The notes: generated by a model not told the origin, from the sequence alone. A stretch of DNA of 24,819 nt from an uncultured Flavobacteriales bacterium (GCA_946478775.1 CAMLDR010000047.1:1-24819), one strand, 5' to 3'; numbered from the stretch's first letter, positions 15,200-23,469 are shown. Numbers and translations are program-made.

Positions 15200-16192
15200 A
15201 TGCAGGTGATTCTGACATTTGATTACGAGTTGTTCTTCGGCACAAATACCGGGAGCGTCCAAAAATGCATGATTGAACCAACTGATAGATTGCTTAAGAT
15301 AGCAGAGAAACACCAAATCCCCCTGGTTTTTTTTGTTGATGTCGGGTTTCTGATTAAACTTCAGGAATACAAACAACAATACCCGGAACTGGAATCCGAT
15401 TGGAATAAAATCGGAACCCAGCTGCATCAAATGCAAGCCTCAAATTGTGAGATTCAGCTGCACATTCATCCGCACTGGGAAAGATCTCATTACGATGGAG
15501 AAAAATGGATGGTGGTAACGGATGGTTGTTACAAATTATCCGATTTTACGGATTCCGAAGCGGAAGCAATTGTTAGGAGGTACTGTCATTTTTTGTCTGA
15601 TATCAGCGGAACAAAACCAACGACATACCGGGCAGGGGGGTGGTGCATACAGCCTTTCAGTCAAATTGAAAAAGTATTTCGGGAACTTGGAATTGAAAAA
15701 GATTCCACTGTTTTTCCGGGAGGAAAGTTTGAGTCCGAACATTATCATTTCGATTTTACAAGTGTGAACCCATTCGCGGATCCATACCGTTTTCAATCTG
15801 ACGTGACAAAGCCCGAACCGGATGGTTATTTCCTGGAAATTCCGATTTCTTCCTGGGAATTCTCCCCATTGTTTTACTGGAGATTATACGCTTTGGGCCG
15901 ACTGAACCCGAAGGACCATAAAATGATCGGAGACGGATCTTTCCTGGCCCAGCCGGGGAGAAAAAAATCGGTTTTACTGAATAAAACCTGGAATCATGTG
16001 AGTTCGGATGGCTATTACGCTTCACAATTAATGAAGCAGGCGAAATACTATTCGGATGAGAAAGTGAAAACCTTTGTGGTGATCGGTCATCCGAAAGGAA
16101 TGACGAATTATTCGCTGAAACAACTGGAATTGTTCGTTTCAAAAACGAGATCAAATTATGAATTTATACATTTCGGATCATGCAGTTTGTAA
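15200..16192 (+). CDS. Polysaccharide deacetylase-like protein
   Basis: A 330-residue protein beginning directly with the first catalytic motif of NodB-like deacetylases, LTFDYELFFG (D8). The metal-binding region is QLHIHPHW (H88, H90, H92), followed by TYRAGGW (R144 to G147) and a late GHPK motif near residue 300, matching deacetylase motifs of the WalW-like glycan-cluster branch. It has no signal peptide, which suggests a cytoplasmic enzyme acting on a nucleotide- or lipid-linked sugar rather than on the wall. The next gene starts inside its 3' end (13-base overlap), so it heads an operon with a FemAB-like transferase and an SDR. The substrate is unknown. Confidence 0.8.
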   Translation: MQVILTFDYELFFGTNTGSVQKCMIEPTDRLLKIAEKHQIPLVFFVDVGFLIKLQEYKQQYPELESDWNKIGTQLHQMQASNCEIQLHIHPHWERSHYDGEKWMVVTDGCYKLSDFTDSEAEAIVRRYCHFLSDISGTKPTTYRAGGWCIQPFSQIEKVFRELGIEKDSTVFPGGKFESEHYHFDFTSVNPFADPYRFQSDVTKPEPDGYFLEIPISSWEFSPLFYWRLYALGRLNPKDHKMIGDGSFLAQPGRKKSVLLNKTWNHVSSDGYYASQLMKQAKYYSDEKVKTFVVIGHPKGMTNYSLKQLELFVSKTRSNYEFIHFGSCSL

Positions 16193-17052
16193 ATGTAGAT
16201 TCGGTTGAAATAAAGATGAAATGGGACGAATTGGTCTCATCACAAAACGCGTCTGTGTTTTCAGAGTCTGTTTACCTGGATGCAACCGCTGAAAACTGGG
16301 CTATCCTTTATTCCGATGATTTTAAATCCGGAATGGCTTGCCCCTACGCAGTAAAAGGAGGATTAAAAATCCTGGTAACACCTTTCTTCAGCCGTTTTAT
16401 GGAATGGGTCGGTGAACCGGTTGAAGAGCAGGAGCTGATAGACCAATTGAAGAGTGAATTTCCGGTTGCAGACCTTCAGGTTGGAATAGGATTCAGTTTA
16501 AATCAGCGCATCTACCAGAAATTGGATCCTGGGAAACTGAAATTGAACCAACAGGCTAAACGCTCTTTGAATAAAGCTGCTGAATTTCAAGTGAATAGGA
16601 AAGAAGATGTCTCCGAAATGATGCATTTACTCCGGAATGAACTTCAGAACCGCATTCATGGAATCAATGAACGAACACTTCCGATCTTAGAGAAACTGGT
16701 TATTGCATATAAAGACAAACGCCTGGTGCAATTTAACCTGAGTAGTGATACGAATTGGTTGGGAGGGATTTGGATTTTGGAAACAGGGTCCACCGTTCTT
16801 TATTTGAAAGGAACAACGAATGAAGAGGCCAAAAAGTCGGGAGGAATGTATAAATTGATGCTCCATGCGATTGAATATGCACATTCGAATGGGAAAGTAT
16901 TCGATTTTGGCGGTTCAAATGTGGAATCTGTCAGAAGGTTTAATTTGAATTTTGGCGCAGAAGATGTCGTATATTCGCAAATAAGCTGGAATAAGGCTCC
17001 TTTTTGGTGGAGAACAGTGAAAAAGTTAAGAGATAAATGGATAAAAAAGTAA
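16180..17052 (+). CDS. FemAB/GNAT-like acyl- or aminoacyl-transferase
   Basis: A 290-residue protein. The C-terminal half (about 125-270) has the GNAT-like FemAB fold signature: NQQAKRSLNKAAEF, WLGGIWILETGSTVLYLKG, GGMYKLMLHAIEYAHSNG and VFDFGGSNVESVRRFNLNFG. Such proteins transfer an acyl or aminoacyl group to an amine, often in glycan or cell-wall synthesis. No membrane segment is present. It overlaps the deacetylase gene by 13 bases and the SDR gene by 16 bases, indicating tight co-translation. A deacetylase that frees an amino sugar followed by an N-acyltransferase would be a sensible pair, but that pathway is inference. The donor could be acyl-CoA, acyl-ACP or aminoacyl-tRNA. Confidence 0.75.
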   Translation: MQFVNVDSVEIKMKWDELVSSQNASVFSESVYLDATAENWAILYSDDFKSGMACPYAVKGGLKILVTPFFSRFMEWVGEPVEEQELIDQLKSEFPVADLQVGIGFSLNQRIYQKLDPGKLKLNQQAKRSLNKAAEFQVNRKEDVSEMMHLLRNELQNRIHGINERTLPILEKLVIAYKDKRLVQFNLSSDTNWLGGIWILETGSTVLYLKGTTNEEAKKSGGMYKLMLHAIEYAHSNGKVFDFGGSNVESVRRFNLNFGAEDVVYSQISWNKAPFWWRTVKKLRDKWIKK

Positions 17053-17747
17053 TTCTGATAACGGGAGCAACCGGCGGATTAGGTTCTGCGATGGTAAAGC
17101 ATTTTGAAAATCAGGATGTGAGATTGGCTTTGCATACATTTCAACAGGAACCTTTTGAAGTGAATTGCGAGCATGCCTGGTTTAAGGCTGATTTAAGAGA
17201 TGAAAACCAGGTCAATAACCTGATAGCAAGTATTCTTTCCAATTTCGAAAGAGTTGATGTGCTGATCAACAATGCCGGAATTTCAAAAAATGGCATGAGC
17301 TGGAAATTGTCCCCTGCCGATTTCAATGAAGTGATCGCTGTTAATCTAACCGCTCCGTTTTTATTATGCCAGGGCATCATTCCCGGAATGCGCACCAATG
17401 GTTTCGGACGCATTATTAATATTTCTTCCGTTGTTGCACAGACAGGAGTTCCGGGTACAGTTGCCTATGCAGCCAGTAAAGCAGGGATCCTGGGATTGAC
17501 AAAAACAGTTGGGAAAGAATTGGCAAAAGACCCGATTACCTGCAATGCATTGGCACTTGGTTACTTTGACCAGGGAATGATCAGTGAAGTTTCACCCGAA
17601 ATGCAGGAGCAGATTATTTCACAAATTCCGAAAGCCCGATTGGGAGGAGTTGAGACCATTTTAGCGACAATAGACTGGCTTCTGAAAGACGAATCTGATT
17701 ATGTTACCGGTCAAACGATTTCTTTGAATGGCGGGTTGTTTACCTGA
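17037..17747 (+). CDS. FabG-like short-chain dehydrogenase/reductase
   Basis: A 236-residue classical SDR. It has the NAD(P) motif TGATGGLG (9-16), NNAG (78-81), the active-site tetrad N103, S131, Y144 and K148 (YAASK), and the C-terminal DYVTGQTISLNGG typical of 3-oxoacyl-ACP reductases. It should reduce a keto group with NAD(P)H. Because it overlaps the FemAB-like gene by 16 bases, it is probably not the housekeeping FabG but a dedicated enzyme of this cluster, acting on an acyl chain or a sugar derivative. The promoter of the next gene lies within its last codons and just after its stop. Confidence 0.9.
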   Translation: MDKKVILITGATGGLGSAMVKHFENQDVRLALHTFQQEPFEVNCEHAWFKADLRDENQVNNLIASILSNFERVDVLINNAGISKNGMSWKLSPADFNEVIAVNLTAPFLLCQGIIPGMRTNGFGRIINISSVVAQTGVPGTVAYAASKAGILGLTKTVGKELAKDPITCNALALGYFDQGMISEVSPEMQEQIISQIPKARLGGVETILATIDWLLKDESDYVTGQTISLNGGLFT

Positions 17748-17765
17748 TTTATTACCTTAAATTTG
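17736..17765 (+). promoter_or_regulatory. Promoter of the nucleotide-sugar dehydratase gene
   Basis: TTG at 17736-17738 and TAAATTTG at 17758-17765, separated by 19 bases, match the Bacteroidota consensus exactly, with the same spacing as the rpmH promoter. Transcription would start near 17770. It overlaps the SDR 3' end, so the dehydratase gene can be expressed separately from the genes before it. Confidence 0.65.
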
Positions 17766-17767
17766 TA

Positions 17768-19669
17768 ATGAATAAAATGAATAACACGATCAACATGTTC
17801 CCTAAAAGAAATTTACCCCGATGGATAATAATTCTGCTTGATTTATTCATTTCGGCATTTTCTTTAGTGATAGCTTACCTGATTCGTTTTGATATTAAAG
17901 CAGATGATGCACAATGGAGATTTGAACTGGGAATCGTTAAGTACTCCATCATCATTTTTTTTGTCGTACGATTGATTGTTTTCCTGTTGTTTGGAATTCA
18001 AAAAGGAATTGTCCGGCATACCTCAACCTCTGATTTTAAGCGTCTTTTCTTAGCTACAACAACCTCTTCGGTTATTTTTGTGATCTTTGGGATCATTCGT
18101 TACAATTGGATTGATGCTTATTACCTGTTCCCCATTTCGATCATCGTAATTGAATATGTTTTTTGTTTCTTTTTCCTGGCTGTTTCCCGTTTTGTGGTGA
18201 AGCTGCTTTACCTGGAATCGGTTAAATCCAGCAGTGAACAAAAATTGGTGCTGATTTACGGAGCAGGAGTTTCCGGTTTGATCGCCAAAAGGATTATTGA
18301 GAAAGACGTTCGCATCAATTTAAAAGTATACGGTTTTTTAGACGATAACAACCGCATTTCCGGTAACCGGATTGAGGGAGTGGAGGTGTTCCATACTTCG
18401 AAATTGGAGGAGATTCTCCAGAAGAACAAGATTCACCAGATTATTATCGCAATTCAGAATCTGGAACCTGAAAAAAGAAGTGCTATCGTTGAAAAGTGTA
18501 TTGATTCGGGAGTAGAAGTGAAAAAAGTCCCGAGCCCGAAAAGCTGGATCAACGGCGCATTTACCACCAATCAAATTGCACAGGTAAATATTGAAGATCT
18601 GCTGGGAAGAACGCCGATTGTACTGAACCAGGAAAAATTGGCCGTCGGCTTAAAAGACCAGGTGATTTTGGTTACTGGAGCCGCCGGCTCAATCGGCTCA
18701 GGGATTGTTCGACAGATTTTGGAATACAAGCCCAAGCTCGTAGTTTTGCTGGATCAGGCAGAATCAGCGATGTATGATCTGGAGTTTGAACTGAAACAAC
18801 TGAAAGATATTCCTGCATTTGAAATTGTGATCGGAGACATTTGCAACGAAGAACGAATGGAACTGTTATTTGATACTTTCAAACCTTCCTGGGTCTTTCA
18901 TGCTGCAGCATATAAACATGTTCCGATGATGGAGTTAAACCCTTCGGAAGCGGTTCGAAATAATGTGAAAGGAACAAAAATCCTGGTAGATCTTTCCAAT
19001 CAAAAAAACGTGCACAAATTTGTCATGATCTCTACAGATAAAGCGGTGAATCCGACAAATGTAATGGGAGCAAGCAAACGTATTTCAGAAATCATTGCAC
19101 AAGCGGCAAATAAAGGTCAAACACAGTTCATTACTACCCGATTTGGAAATGTTTTGGGATCAAACGGCTCTGTAATTCCTTTGTTTAAGAGACAAATAGA
19201 GCAAGGTGGACCAATTACAGTAACGGACGAGCGAATTACACGTTATTTCATGACCATTCCGGAAGCCTGTCAATTGGTTTTGGAAGCAGGAATTATGGGA
19301 AGCGGAGGCGAAATCTACGTGTTCGATATGGGAGAATCAGTGCGTATTGTCGATTTGGCTAAAAAAATGATCAAATTATCAGGCCTCGAATTAGGAAAGG
19401 ATATTGAGATCCGCTATTCAGGCTTGAGACCGGGAGAAAAGCTTTACGAAGAATTGCTGAATGATGCTGAAAATGTGCAGGAAACACATCATCCGAAGAT
19501 CCTGATCGCATCTGAAAGAGAAGTGGACCAAAGCGTTTATGCAACGATTGAACGTTTATTGGAAGCAATTGGTAAAACAGATAACCTCGCCTTGGTTCGA
19601 TTGATGAAAGAAGTTGTTCCGGAATTTATTTCAAACAACTCAGAGTATAGTGTTTTAGATAAAAAATAA
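17768..19669 (+). CDS. Membrane-anchored nucleotide-sugar 4,6-dehydratase/epimerase (CapD/PglF/WbpM type)
   Basis: A 633-residue inner-membrane protein. Four hydrophobic segments (about 19-40, 58-78, 95-112, 118-142) are followed by a CoA-binding-like Rossmann domain (GAGVSG 165-170) and a catalytic SDR domain (TGAAGSIG 303-310, then STDKAVNPTNVMGASKR with T423, D424, K425, M433 and K437). The methionine replacing the usual catalytic tyrosine, plus LRPGEKLYEEL (553-563), marks the PglF/FlaA1/WbpM group, which convert UDP-GlcNAc-type sugars to 4-keto-6-deoxy forms for O-antigen, capsule or glycan linkers. Length fits. The ATG at 17768 may lie upstream of the transcription start; the ATGs at 17777 or 17795 (MFPKRNLPRW) are better candidates. 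Confidence 0.92.
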   Translation: MNKMNNTINMFPKRNLPRWIIILLDLFISAFSLVIAYLIRFDIKADDAQWRFELGIVKYSIIIFFVVRLIVFLLFGIQKGIVRHTSTSDFKRLFLATTTSSVIFVIFGIIRYNWIDAYYLFPISIIVIEYVFCFFFLAVSRFVVKLLYLESVKSSSEQKLVLIYGAGVSGLIAKRIIEKDVRINLKVYGFLDDNNRISGNRIEGVEVFHTSKLEEILQKNKIHQIIIAIQNLEPEKRSAIVEKCIDSGVEVKKVPSPKSWINGAFTTNQIAQVNIEDLLGRTPIVLNQEKLAVGLKDQVILVTGAAGSIGSGIVRQILEYKPKLVVLLDQAESAMYDLEFELKQLKDIPAFEIVIGDICNEERMELLFDTFKPSWVFHAAAYKHVPMMELNPSEAVRNNVKGTKILVDLSNQKNVHKFVMISTDKAVNPTNVMGASKRISEIIAQAANKGQTQFITTRFGNVLGSNGSVIPLFKRQIEQGGPITVTDERITRYFMTIPEACQLVLEAGIMGSGGEIYVFDMGESVRIVDLAKKMIKLSGLELGKDIEIRYSGLRPGEKLYEELLNDAENVQETHHPKILIASEREVDQSVYATIERLLEAIGKTDNLALVRLMKEVVPEFISNNSEYSVLDKK

Positions 19670-19672
19670 GAG

Positions 19673-20080
19673 ATGTTAGATTCATACAGATTACAGGTTC
19701 GTTTTTCTGATTGTGATATGATGCAGCACGTAAACAATGCTGTTTATCTGAACTATTTCGAAGAAGCCAGGATTCATTATTTCCGTCAAATGCTGGGAAC
19801 CGATTGGGATTGGAAAAAAACAGGTGTCATTCTGCGGAAAAATGAATTGGAATACCTGAAACCGGTGTTTCTGCATGAACCGGTAGAAATTTTTGTTTAC
19901 CTGAAACATATCGGCGAAAAAAGTTTTACCTTATCTTACGAAGTAAAAGTACTGAAGGAAGTGAAGACAACCGGAAGTTCGGTATTGGTTTGTTATGACA
20001 GTATAAATAAATGTTCTATCCCGATCCCCAAAAGGATGAAGGATGCATTGGGGAAACTTTCCCTGAAGTTGGAACAATAA
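19673..20080 (+). CDS. Acyl-CoA thioesterase of the 4HBT/YbgC-FadM hotdog family
   Basis: A 135-residue single hotdog-fold protein. The family motif is near the N-terminus: FSDCDMMQHVNNAVYLNYFEEAR, with the likely catalytic D15 and the HVNN turn (19-22). It hydrolyses acyl-CoA or acyl-ACP thioesters in the cytoplasm; the exact chain length is not predictable. Length is normal. It starts three bases after the dehydratase stop, so it is probably co-transcribed, although a thioesterase has no obvious role in nucleotide-sugar conversion and may simply share the promoter. The octamer repeat region lies downstream. Confidence 0.9.
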   Translation: MLDSYRLQVRFSDCDMMQHVNNAVYLNYFEEARIHYFRQMLGTDWDWKKTGVILRKNELEYLKPVFLHEPVEIFVYLKHIGEKSFTLSYEVKVLKEVKTTGSSVLVCYDSINKCSIPIPKRMKDALGKLSLKLEQ

Positions 20081-20093
20081 TTGAAGAGACATC

Positions 20094-20187
20094 AGGATTT
20101 TAGCACATCAGGATATTAAGACTGCCGGATATCAAGTACGGATCAAGTCTTAAAATCTTAAAATCCTAAAGTCTTAAAATCTATAAA
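20094..20187. repeat. Octamer repeat locus B: tandem RTCYTAAA units with inverted arms
   Basis: Tandem units GTCTTAAA (20147), ATCTTAAA (20155), ATCCTAAA (20163), GTCTTAAA (20171) and ATCTATAAA (20179-20187) end 2 bases before the ATG at 20190. Upstream inverted copies, AGGATTTTAG (20094-20103) and AGGATATTAAGACT (20110-20123), can pair with them. The second matches 20146-20159 at 12 of 14 positions and the first matches 20158-20167 at 9 of 10, giving a nested hairpin. The unit, spacing and placement match the locus at 11205-11271. Confidence 0.75.
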
Positions 20188-20189
20188 AT

Positions 20190-21542
20190 ATGAAGATTCT
20201 AATTGCTTTTTTTTGTTTGTTTTCCTTAGCGGTTTCCGCCCAGCCTAAATTTGGGGTCGCAAGAAGAGATTCGGTTCCCTGTTACCAAAAAGCTTCGGAT
20301 CGTGCAAAGCAGCGCTATACCGAATGGGAATGTGGAAAAATTGCCGGAGTCGTAGATTGTAATCAGAAACTTGAAATGGGCGCTGATGGAAAAAGGGTTG
20401 TAACAAGTTCCCAGAAAATGCCTTTCTCAGGTATCTGTGAAACCTGTCACATGAACGGAATCCTGGAACGCAGAGTTAACTTTGTGGATGGATTTGCAAA
20501 TGGGATCGATACAACTTATTATAAATCAGGATGTATCATGGTAATCCGTTCGCATATTCAGGGAGTGGAAAGCGGTCGCTGGACTTACTTCAACGATTCC
20601 ACACAAATTCCTGCCTGGGAGAAAACCTACGAAATGGGACAGCTTGAAGGCCCTCAATTGACATTCAATACCAAAGGTGATACACTGAAACTGGAAAATT
20701 ATGCTGAGGGCGTATTGAACGGACTTAAAATCACCTATGATTCAAAAGGAGTTAGAAATAAAAAAGCAAACTATGTGAAAGGTGTCCTGGAAGGCCCGTT
20801 TTTACTGTATAACCGAAAAGGGGATGTCATTGAAGAATTGAATTACAAAGAAGGTAAAAAGCACGGCATCCAGTACTATTATTACGACGATGGAGTATTG
20901 CTGCGTACTGAAAATTGGGATATGGATTCCCGGAACGGAGAATTCAAAACTTTGTTCTATAATCAGACCCTGCAATCCATTGAGAACTACAAAAAGGTTA
21001 CTCCTAAACCCAACCAGTACGTAACGGCAGAATTGTATGCCTGCCCGACCAAAGAAGTTGCTGACGCATTAGGACAGATGCTTTATGAGAAAAAACCGAA
21101 GGCCCAGGCACTGGACAGCTTAAAAGATGTAAACATCGTTGTAAGCCAGGTGAGGGGCGAAGCCGTGAGTGAAAATGCGATCTTAAAAGGAAACAACCTG
21201 GCGAAAGGGGTGAACAAACCGATCAAGTCAGGGAAGCTTTATTACATCGCAGTGGTAAGTGATCTGAAATCGATGACGAAAACGGAAGTGCGTGAAGGCT
21301 TATTCGAAGAGCGTTTCCCAGATGGAAAAGTAAAAAGCCGTGCAATCTATAAAAAAGACGTCCTGATAGAAGAGCATGTATTTGACGAGCAGGGAAGAGA
21401 GATCCGTACATTTGGAGGAACCGCTGCGTCAGGCAAGGAAGATGATGCTATGCCGACTACCAAGAAGGAAAAAGAAAAGAAAAAGAAAGAGCCTAAGAAG
21501 AAGGAAGAACCGAAACCGGAGAAACCGAAAGAAGGTGAATGA
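20190..21542 (+). CDS. Secreted MORN_2/YwqK-like repeat protein with lysine-rich tail
   Basis: A 450-residue exported protein with a signal peptide (1-17, LAVSA-Q). Residues about 90-270 hold repeated MORN_2-type units of the form NGxxxxYYxxG, for example FANGIDTTYYKSG, VLNGLKITYDSKG, VLEGPFLLYNRKG and KKHGIQYYYYDDG; one more lies near residue 375 (FEERFPDGKVKSRAIYK). Such repeats occur in proteins labelled YwqK-family antitoxin, but no toxin gene is adjacent and the signal peptide argues against that role. C83-E-T-C86-H87 matches the CxxCH pattern of c-type haem sites. The last 25 residues or so are nearly all K, E and P. Function is unknown. The gene follows octamer locus B and is convergent with lpxH. 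Confidence 0.8.
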   Translation: MKILIAFFCLFSLAVSAQPKFGVARRDSVPCYQKASDRAKQRYTEWECGKIAGVVDCNQKLEMGADGKRVVTSSQKMPFSGICETCHMNGILERRVNFVDGFANGIDTTYYKSGCIMVIRSHIQGVESGRWTYFNDSTQIPAWEKTYEMGQLEGPQLTFNTKGDTLKLENYAEGVLNGLKITYDSKGVRNKKANYVKGVLEGPFLLYNRKGDVIEELNYKEGKKHGIQYYYYDDGVLLRTENWDMDSRNGEFKTLFYNQTLQSIENYKKVTPKPNQYVTAELYACPTKEVADALGQMLYEKKPKAQALDSLKDVNIVVSQVRGEAVSENAILKGNNLAKGVNKPIKSGKLYYIAVVSDLKSMTKTEVREGLFEERFPDGKVKSRAIYKKDVLIEEHVFDEQGREIRTFGGTAASGKEDDAMPTTKKEKEKKKKEPKKKEEPKPEKPKEGE

Positions 21543-21558
21543 TCGATATTATAAAAAC

Positions 21559-21596
21559 GCAGGGACGCGATGCTTCGCGTCCTTACTTGTTTTTAT
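21559..21596. terminator. GGGACG palindrome between convergent genes, copy 2
   Basis: GCAGGGACGCGA (21559-21570) pairs with TCGCGTCCTTAC (21575-21586), with one mismatch and one G-T pair, around a TGCT loop, followed by TTGTTTTTAT. The lpxH stop codon lies inside the right arm. It probably terminates the MORN gene and, read the other way, the lpxH operon. It is the better preserved copy of the element at 14512-14546. Confidence 0.75.
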
Positions 21597-22347
21597 TCCA
21601 TTCCAGTAATTTCGTTTCAACCCCGTCAAATACCGCATACGTATTGTAATTGATCCATTCCCCCAGGTTAATATAAACTGCGCGTTCATTGATCTGAATG
21701 GTCATTGGAAGATGGCGGTGTCCAAAAATGTAATAATCCTGCGGGCTGACAGCCTCTTGCTCTTTGCAGTATTGAATCAGCCATTCTTGATCTTCTCCCA
21801 GGAATTTACTGTCCGAATCACCTGTGGCAATCCTGCTTTTCCGGGAAAAATAATTAGCCAGCCAAATCCCGAAGTTCGGATGCAGCCGCGCAAACATCCA
21901 CTGGGACCACTTCGCTGCGAAAACCTTCTTAATGAACTTATAGCCGCGATCTCCGGGACCTAAACCGTCTCCATGTCCGATTACGAATTTCTTGTCGTTA
22001 TAGACTCTGTAAACAGGCTCACGGTAAATTTTTACTCCCAGTTCTTTTTCGAAATAGTCGAACATCCACATATCGTGGTTTCCGGTAAAGAAATAAACGG
22101 GAATTCCGGAATCAACCAGCTCTGCAATTTTTCCCTGGATACGCACAAAACCTTTCGGAATAGCGTGCTTGTACTCAAACCAAAAATCGAAGATATCTCC
22201 AACCAGGTAAATTTCAAAAGCGTCTTTTTGGATGTGATTTAACCAGTCAATGATGCGTTTTTCGCGCTCAAAGCTTGATTTTCCAACAGGTACACCTAAA
22301 TGAAAATCAGAAGCAAAATAGATTTTTTTTCCGGTTGGAATTTCCAT
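21583..22347 (-). CDS. lpxH: UDP-2,3-diacylglucosamine diphosphatase LpxH
   Basis: A 254-residue calcineurin-like metallophosphoesterase. Metal-binding motifs are in order: SDFHLG (D14, H16), GDIFD (D51), GNHD (N90, H91), GHGDG (H125) and GHRH (H210, H212). With the segment FDFWFEYKHAIPKG this pattern identifies LpxH, the peripheral membrane enzyme that hydrolyses UDP-2,3-diacylglucosamine to lipid X and UMP in lipid A synthesis. Length is normal for the family. It is the last gene of the gatB-tlpA-tlpA-lpxH operon and starts one base after the preceding stop (TAATATG), which suggests translational coupling. Confidence 0.9.
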   Translation of the reverse strand: MEIPTGKKIYFASDFHLGVPVGKSSFEREKRIIDWLNHIQKDAFEIYLVGDIFDFWFEYKHAIPKGFVRIQGKIAELVDSGIPVYFFTGNHDMWMFDYFEKELGVKIYREPVYRVYNDKKFVIGHGDGLGPGDRGYKFIKKVFAAKWSQWMFARLHPNFGIWLANYFSRKSRIATGDSDSKFLGEDQEWLIQYCKEQEAVSPQDYYIFGHRHLPMTIQINERAVYINLGEWINYNTYAVFDGVETKLLEWNKNK

Positions 22348-22348
22348 A

Positions 22349-23461
22349 TTAGAATCCGAAGATCGTTTTAAGAGCCTGCTCCAGTTCTACACCTCTCAAT
22401 TTGGTGTCAATGATATTTCCGTCTTTATCGATCAACACGGTAAACGGAATAGAGGAAACGTTGTATAATTTTGCAACCTCGTTTGACCAATACTTCAAAT
22501 CGGAAACGTGATTGGGCCAAATCAGCTTGTCTTTTTCAATCGCTGCCAGCCAGGGTGTTTTATCTTTATCCAGCGAAACACTCATCACCGTGAATCCGGC
22601 ATCTTTGTACTTGTTATACAATGCCACGACGTTCGGGTTTTCCTTACGGCAAGGCCCGCACCAGGATGCCCAGAAATCCAAAAGGATCACTTTTCCTTTC
22701 AGGTCAGCCAAAGACAGCGGTTTCCCGTTGACATCATTCTGAGTGAAATTCGGAGCAGGTTTACCCGAACCCAGGAAGTTCTGCTTGTCTTTTTGTGCCT
22801 TTAACTGATCGTAGCTGTTCTTTGCATTTTGAACACTGGGAGAAGAAGGAAAGGACGTCAGCAATTGGTTAACCACTGCTTCGTAGATTGAAATTTCCTT
22901 GTCTGTATCCAATGTGCTGATTACCGGCAAAAGTGCAGCTGAACCTGCATGCTCGGAAATGAACTTTTGTCTGTATGCTGAAAATTTGTAATATTCAGCC
23001 TGGTAATATTTATTGATTGCATCCTGGTTTTCGGGAGTTGCTTTCATGGCATTGATAGCAGAATCTTTCTTTTGATTGAAATACTGCATCTGGCCAACGA
23101 ATTCATTCAAAGCAATGCTCTCGTCAGAACCGCTGATGGTGTGGAAAGCATTGATGTTGTTTCCGTCTGCATTGATACGGATCGGAGTACCGCCTCTGAG
23201 TACAATGTTAATGTGTTGTTGTCCAACGCGTAACACGTAATAATCAGCAACAGGAACAGTTCCTTTTAAAGCGTAATTCCCTTTTTTATCCAGCTTCCCT
23301 TTGATATAATCAATGTAATGGGAACCGTAGTATTGAGAGATCTTAATACTGTCGCCGTTGGTATTGAAAATATTCCCGCTGACTTCAACGGGTACCGGAG
23401 CTTGTCCGAAGGCAATTCCGGATAAAAGCGTTAGACAAAGAATCAGTTGTTTCATATTCAT
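22349..23461 (-). CDS. TlpA-like thioredoxin-fold protein with DUF4369-type N-domain (paralog 2)
   Basis: A 370-residue exported protein. A signal peptide occupies residues 1-19 (LLSGIAFG-Q); a DUF4369-like beta domain lies at about 25-115; a helical linker follows (115-225); and a TlpA/AhpC-TSA thioredoxin domain occupies about 233-370, with LLDFWASWCGPCRKENP (active-site C268 and C271) and the cis-proline loop SIP (P339). It should reduce or isomerise disulfides in the periplasm. It shares its architecture with the upstream gene (for example the shared RKENPNV and NHVSDL) but is not an obvious lipoprotein. It lies 52 bases after its paralog, separated by a doubled palindrome, and one base before lpxH. 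Confidence 0.9.
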   Translation of the reverse strand: MNMKQLILCLTLLSGIAFGQAPVPVEVSGNIFNTNGDSIKISQYYGSHYIDYIKGKLDKKGNYALKGTVPVADYYVLRVGQQHINIVLRGGTPIRINADGNNINAFHTISGSDESIALNEFVGQMQYFNQKKDSAINAMKATPENQDAINKYYQAEYYKFSAYRQKFISEHAGSAALLPVISTLDTDKEISIYEAVVNQLLTSFPSSPSVQNAKNSYDQLKAQKDKQNFLGSGKPAPNFTQNDVNGKPLSLADLKGKVILLDFWASWCGPCRKENPNVVALYNKYKDAGFTVMSVSLDKDKTPWLAAIEKDKLIWPNHVSDLKYWSNEVAKLYNVSSIPFTVLIDKDGNIIDTKLRGVELEQALKTIFGF

Positions 23462-23469
23462 TTAGTATT

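Noticed and set aside
20190..21542. YwqK-family antitoxin of a toxin-antitoxin module
   Set aside because: MORN_2 proteins often carry this label, but the protein has a signal peptide and no toxin-like gene is adjacent.
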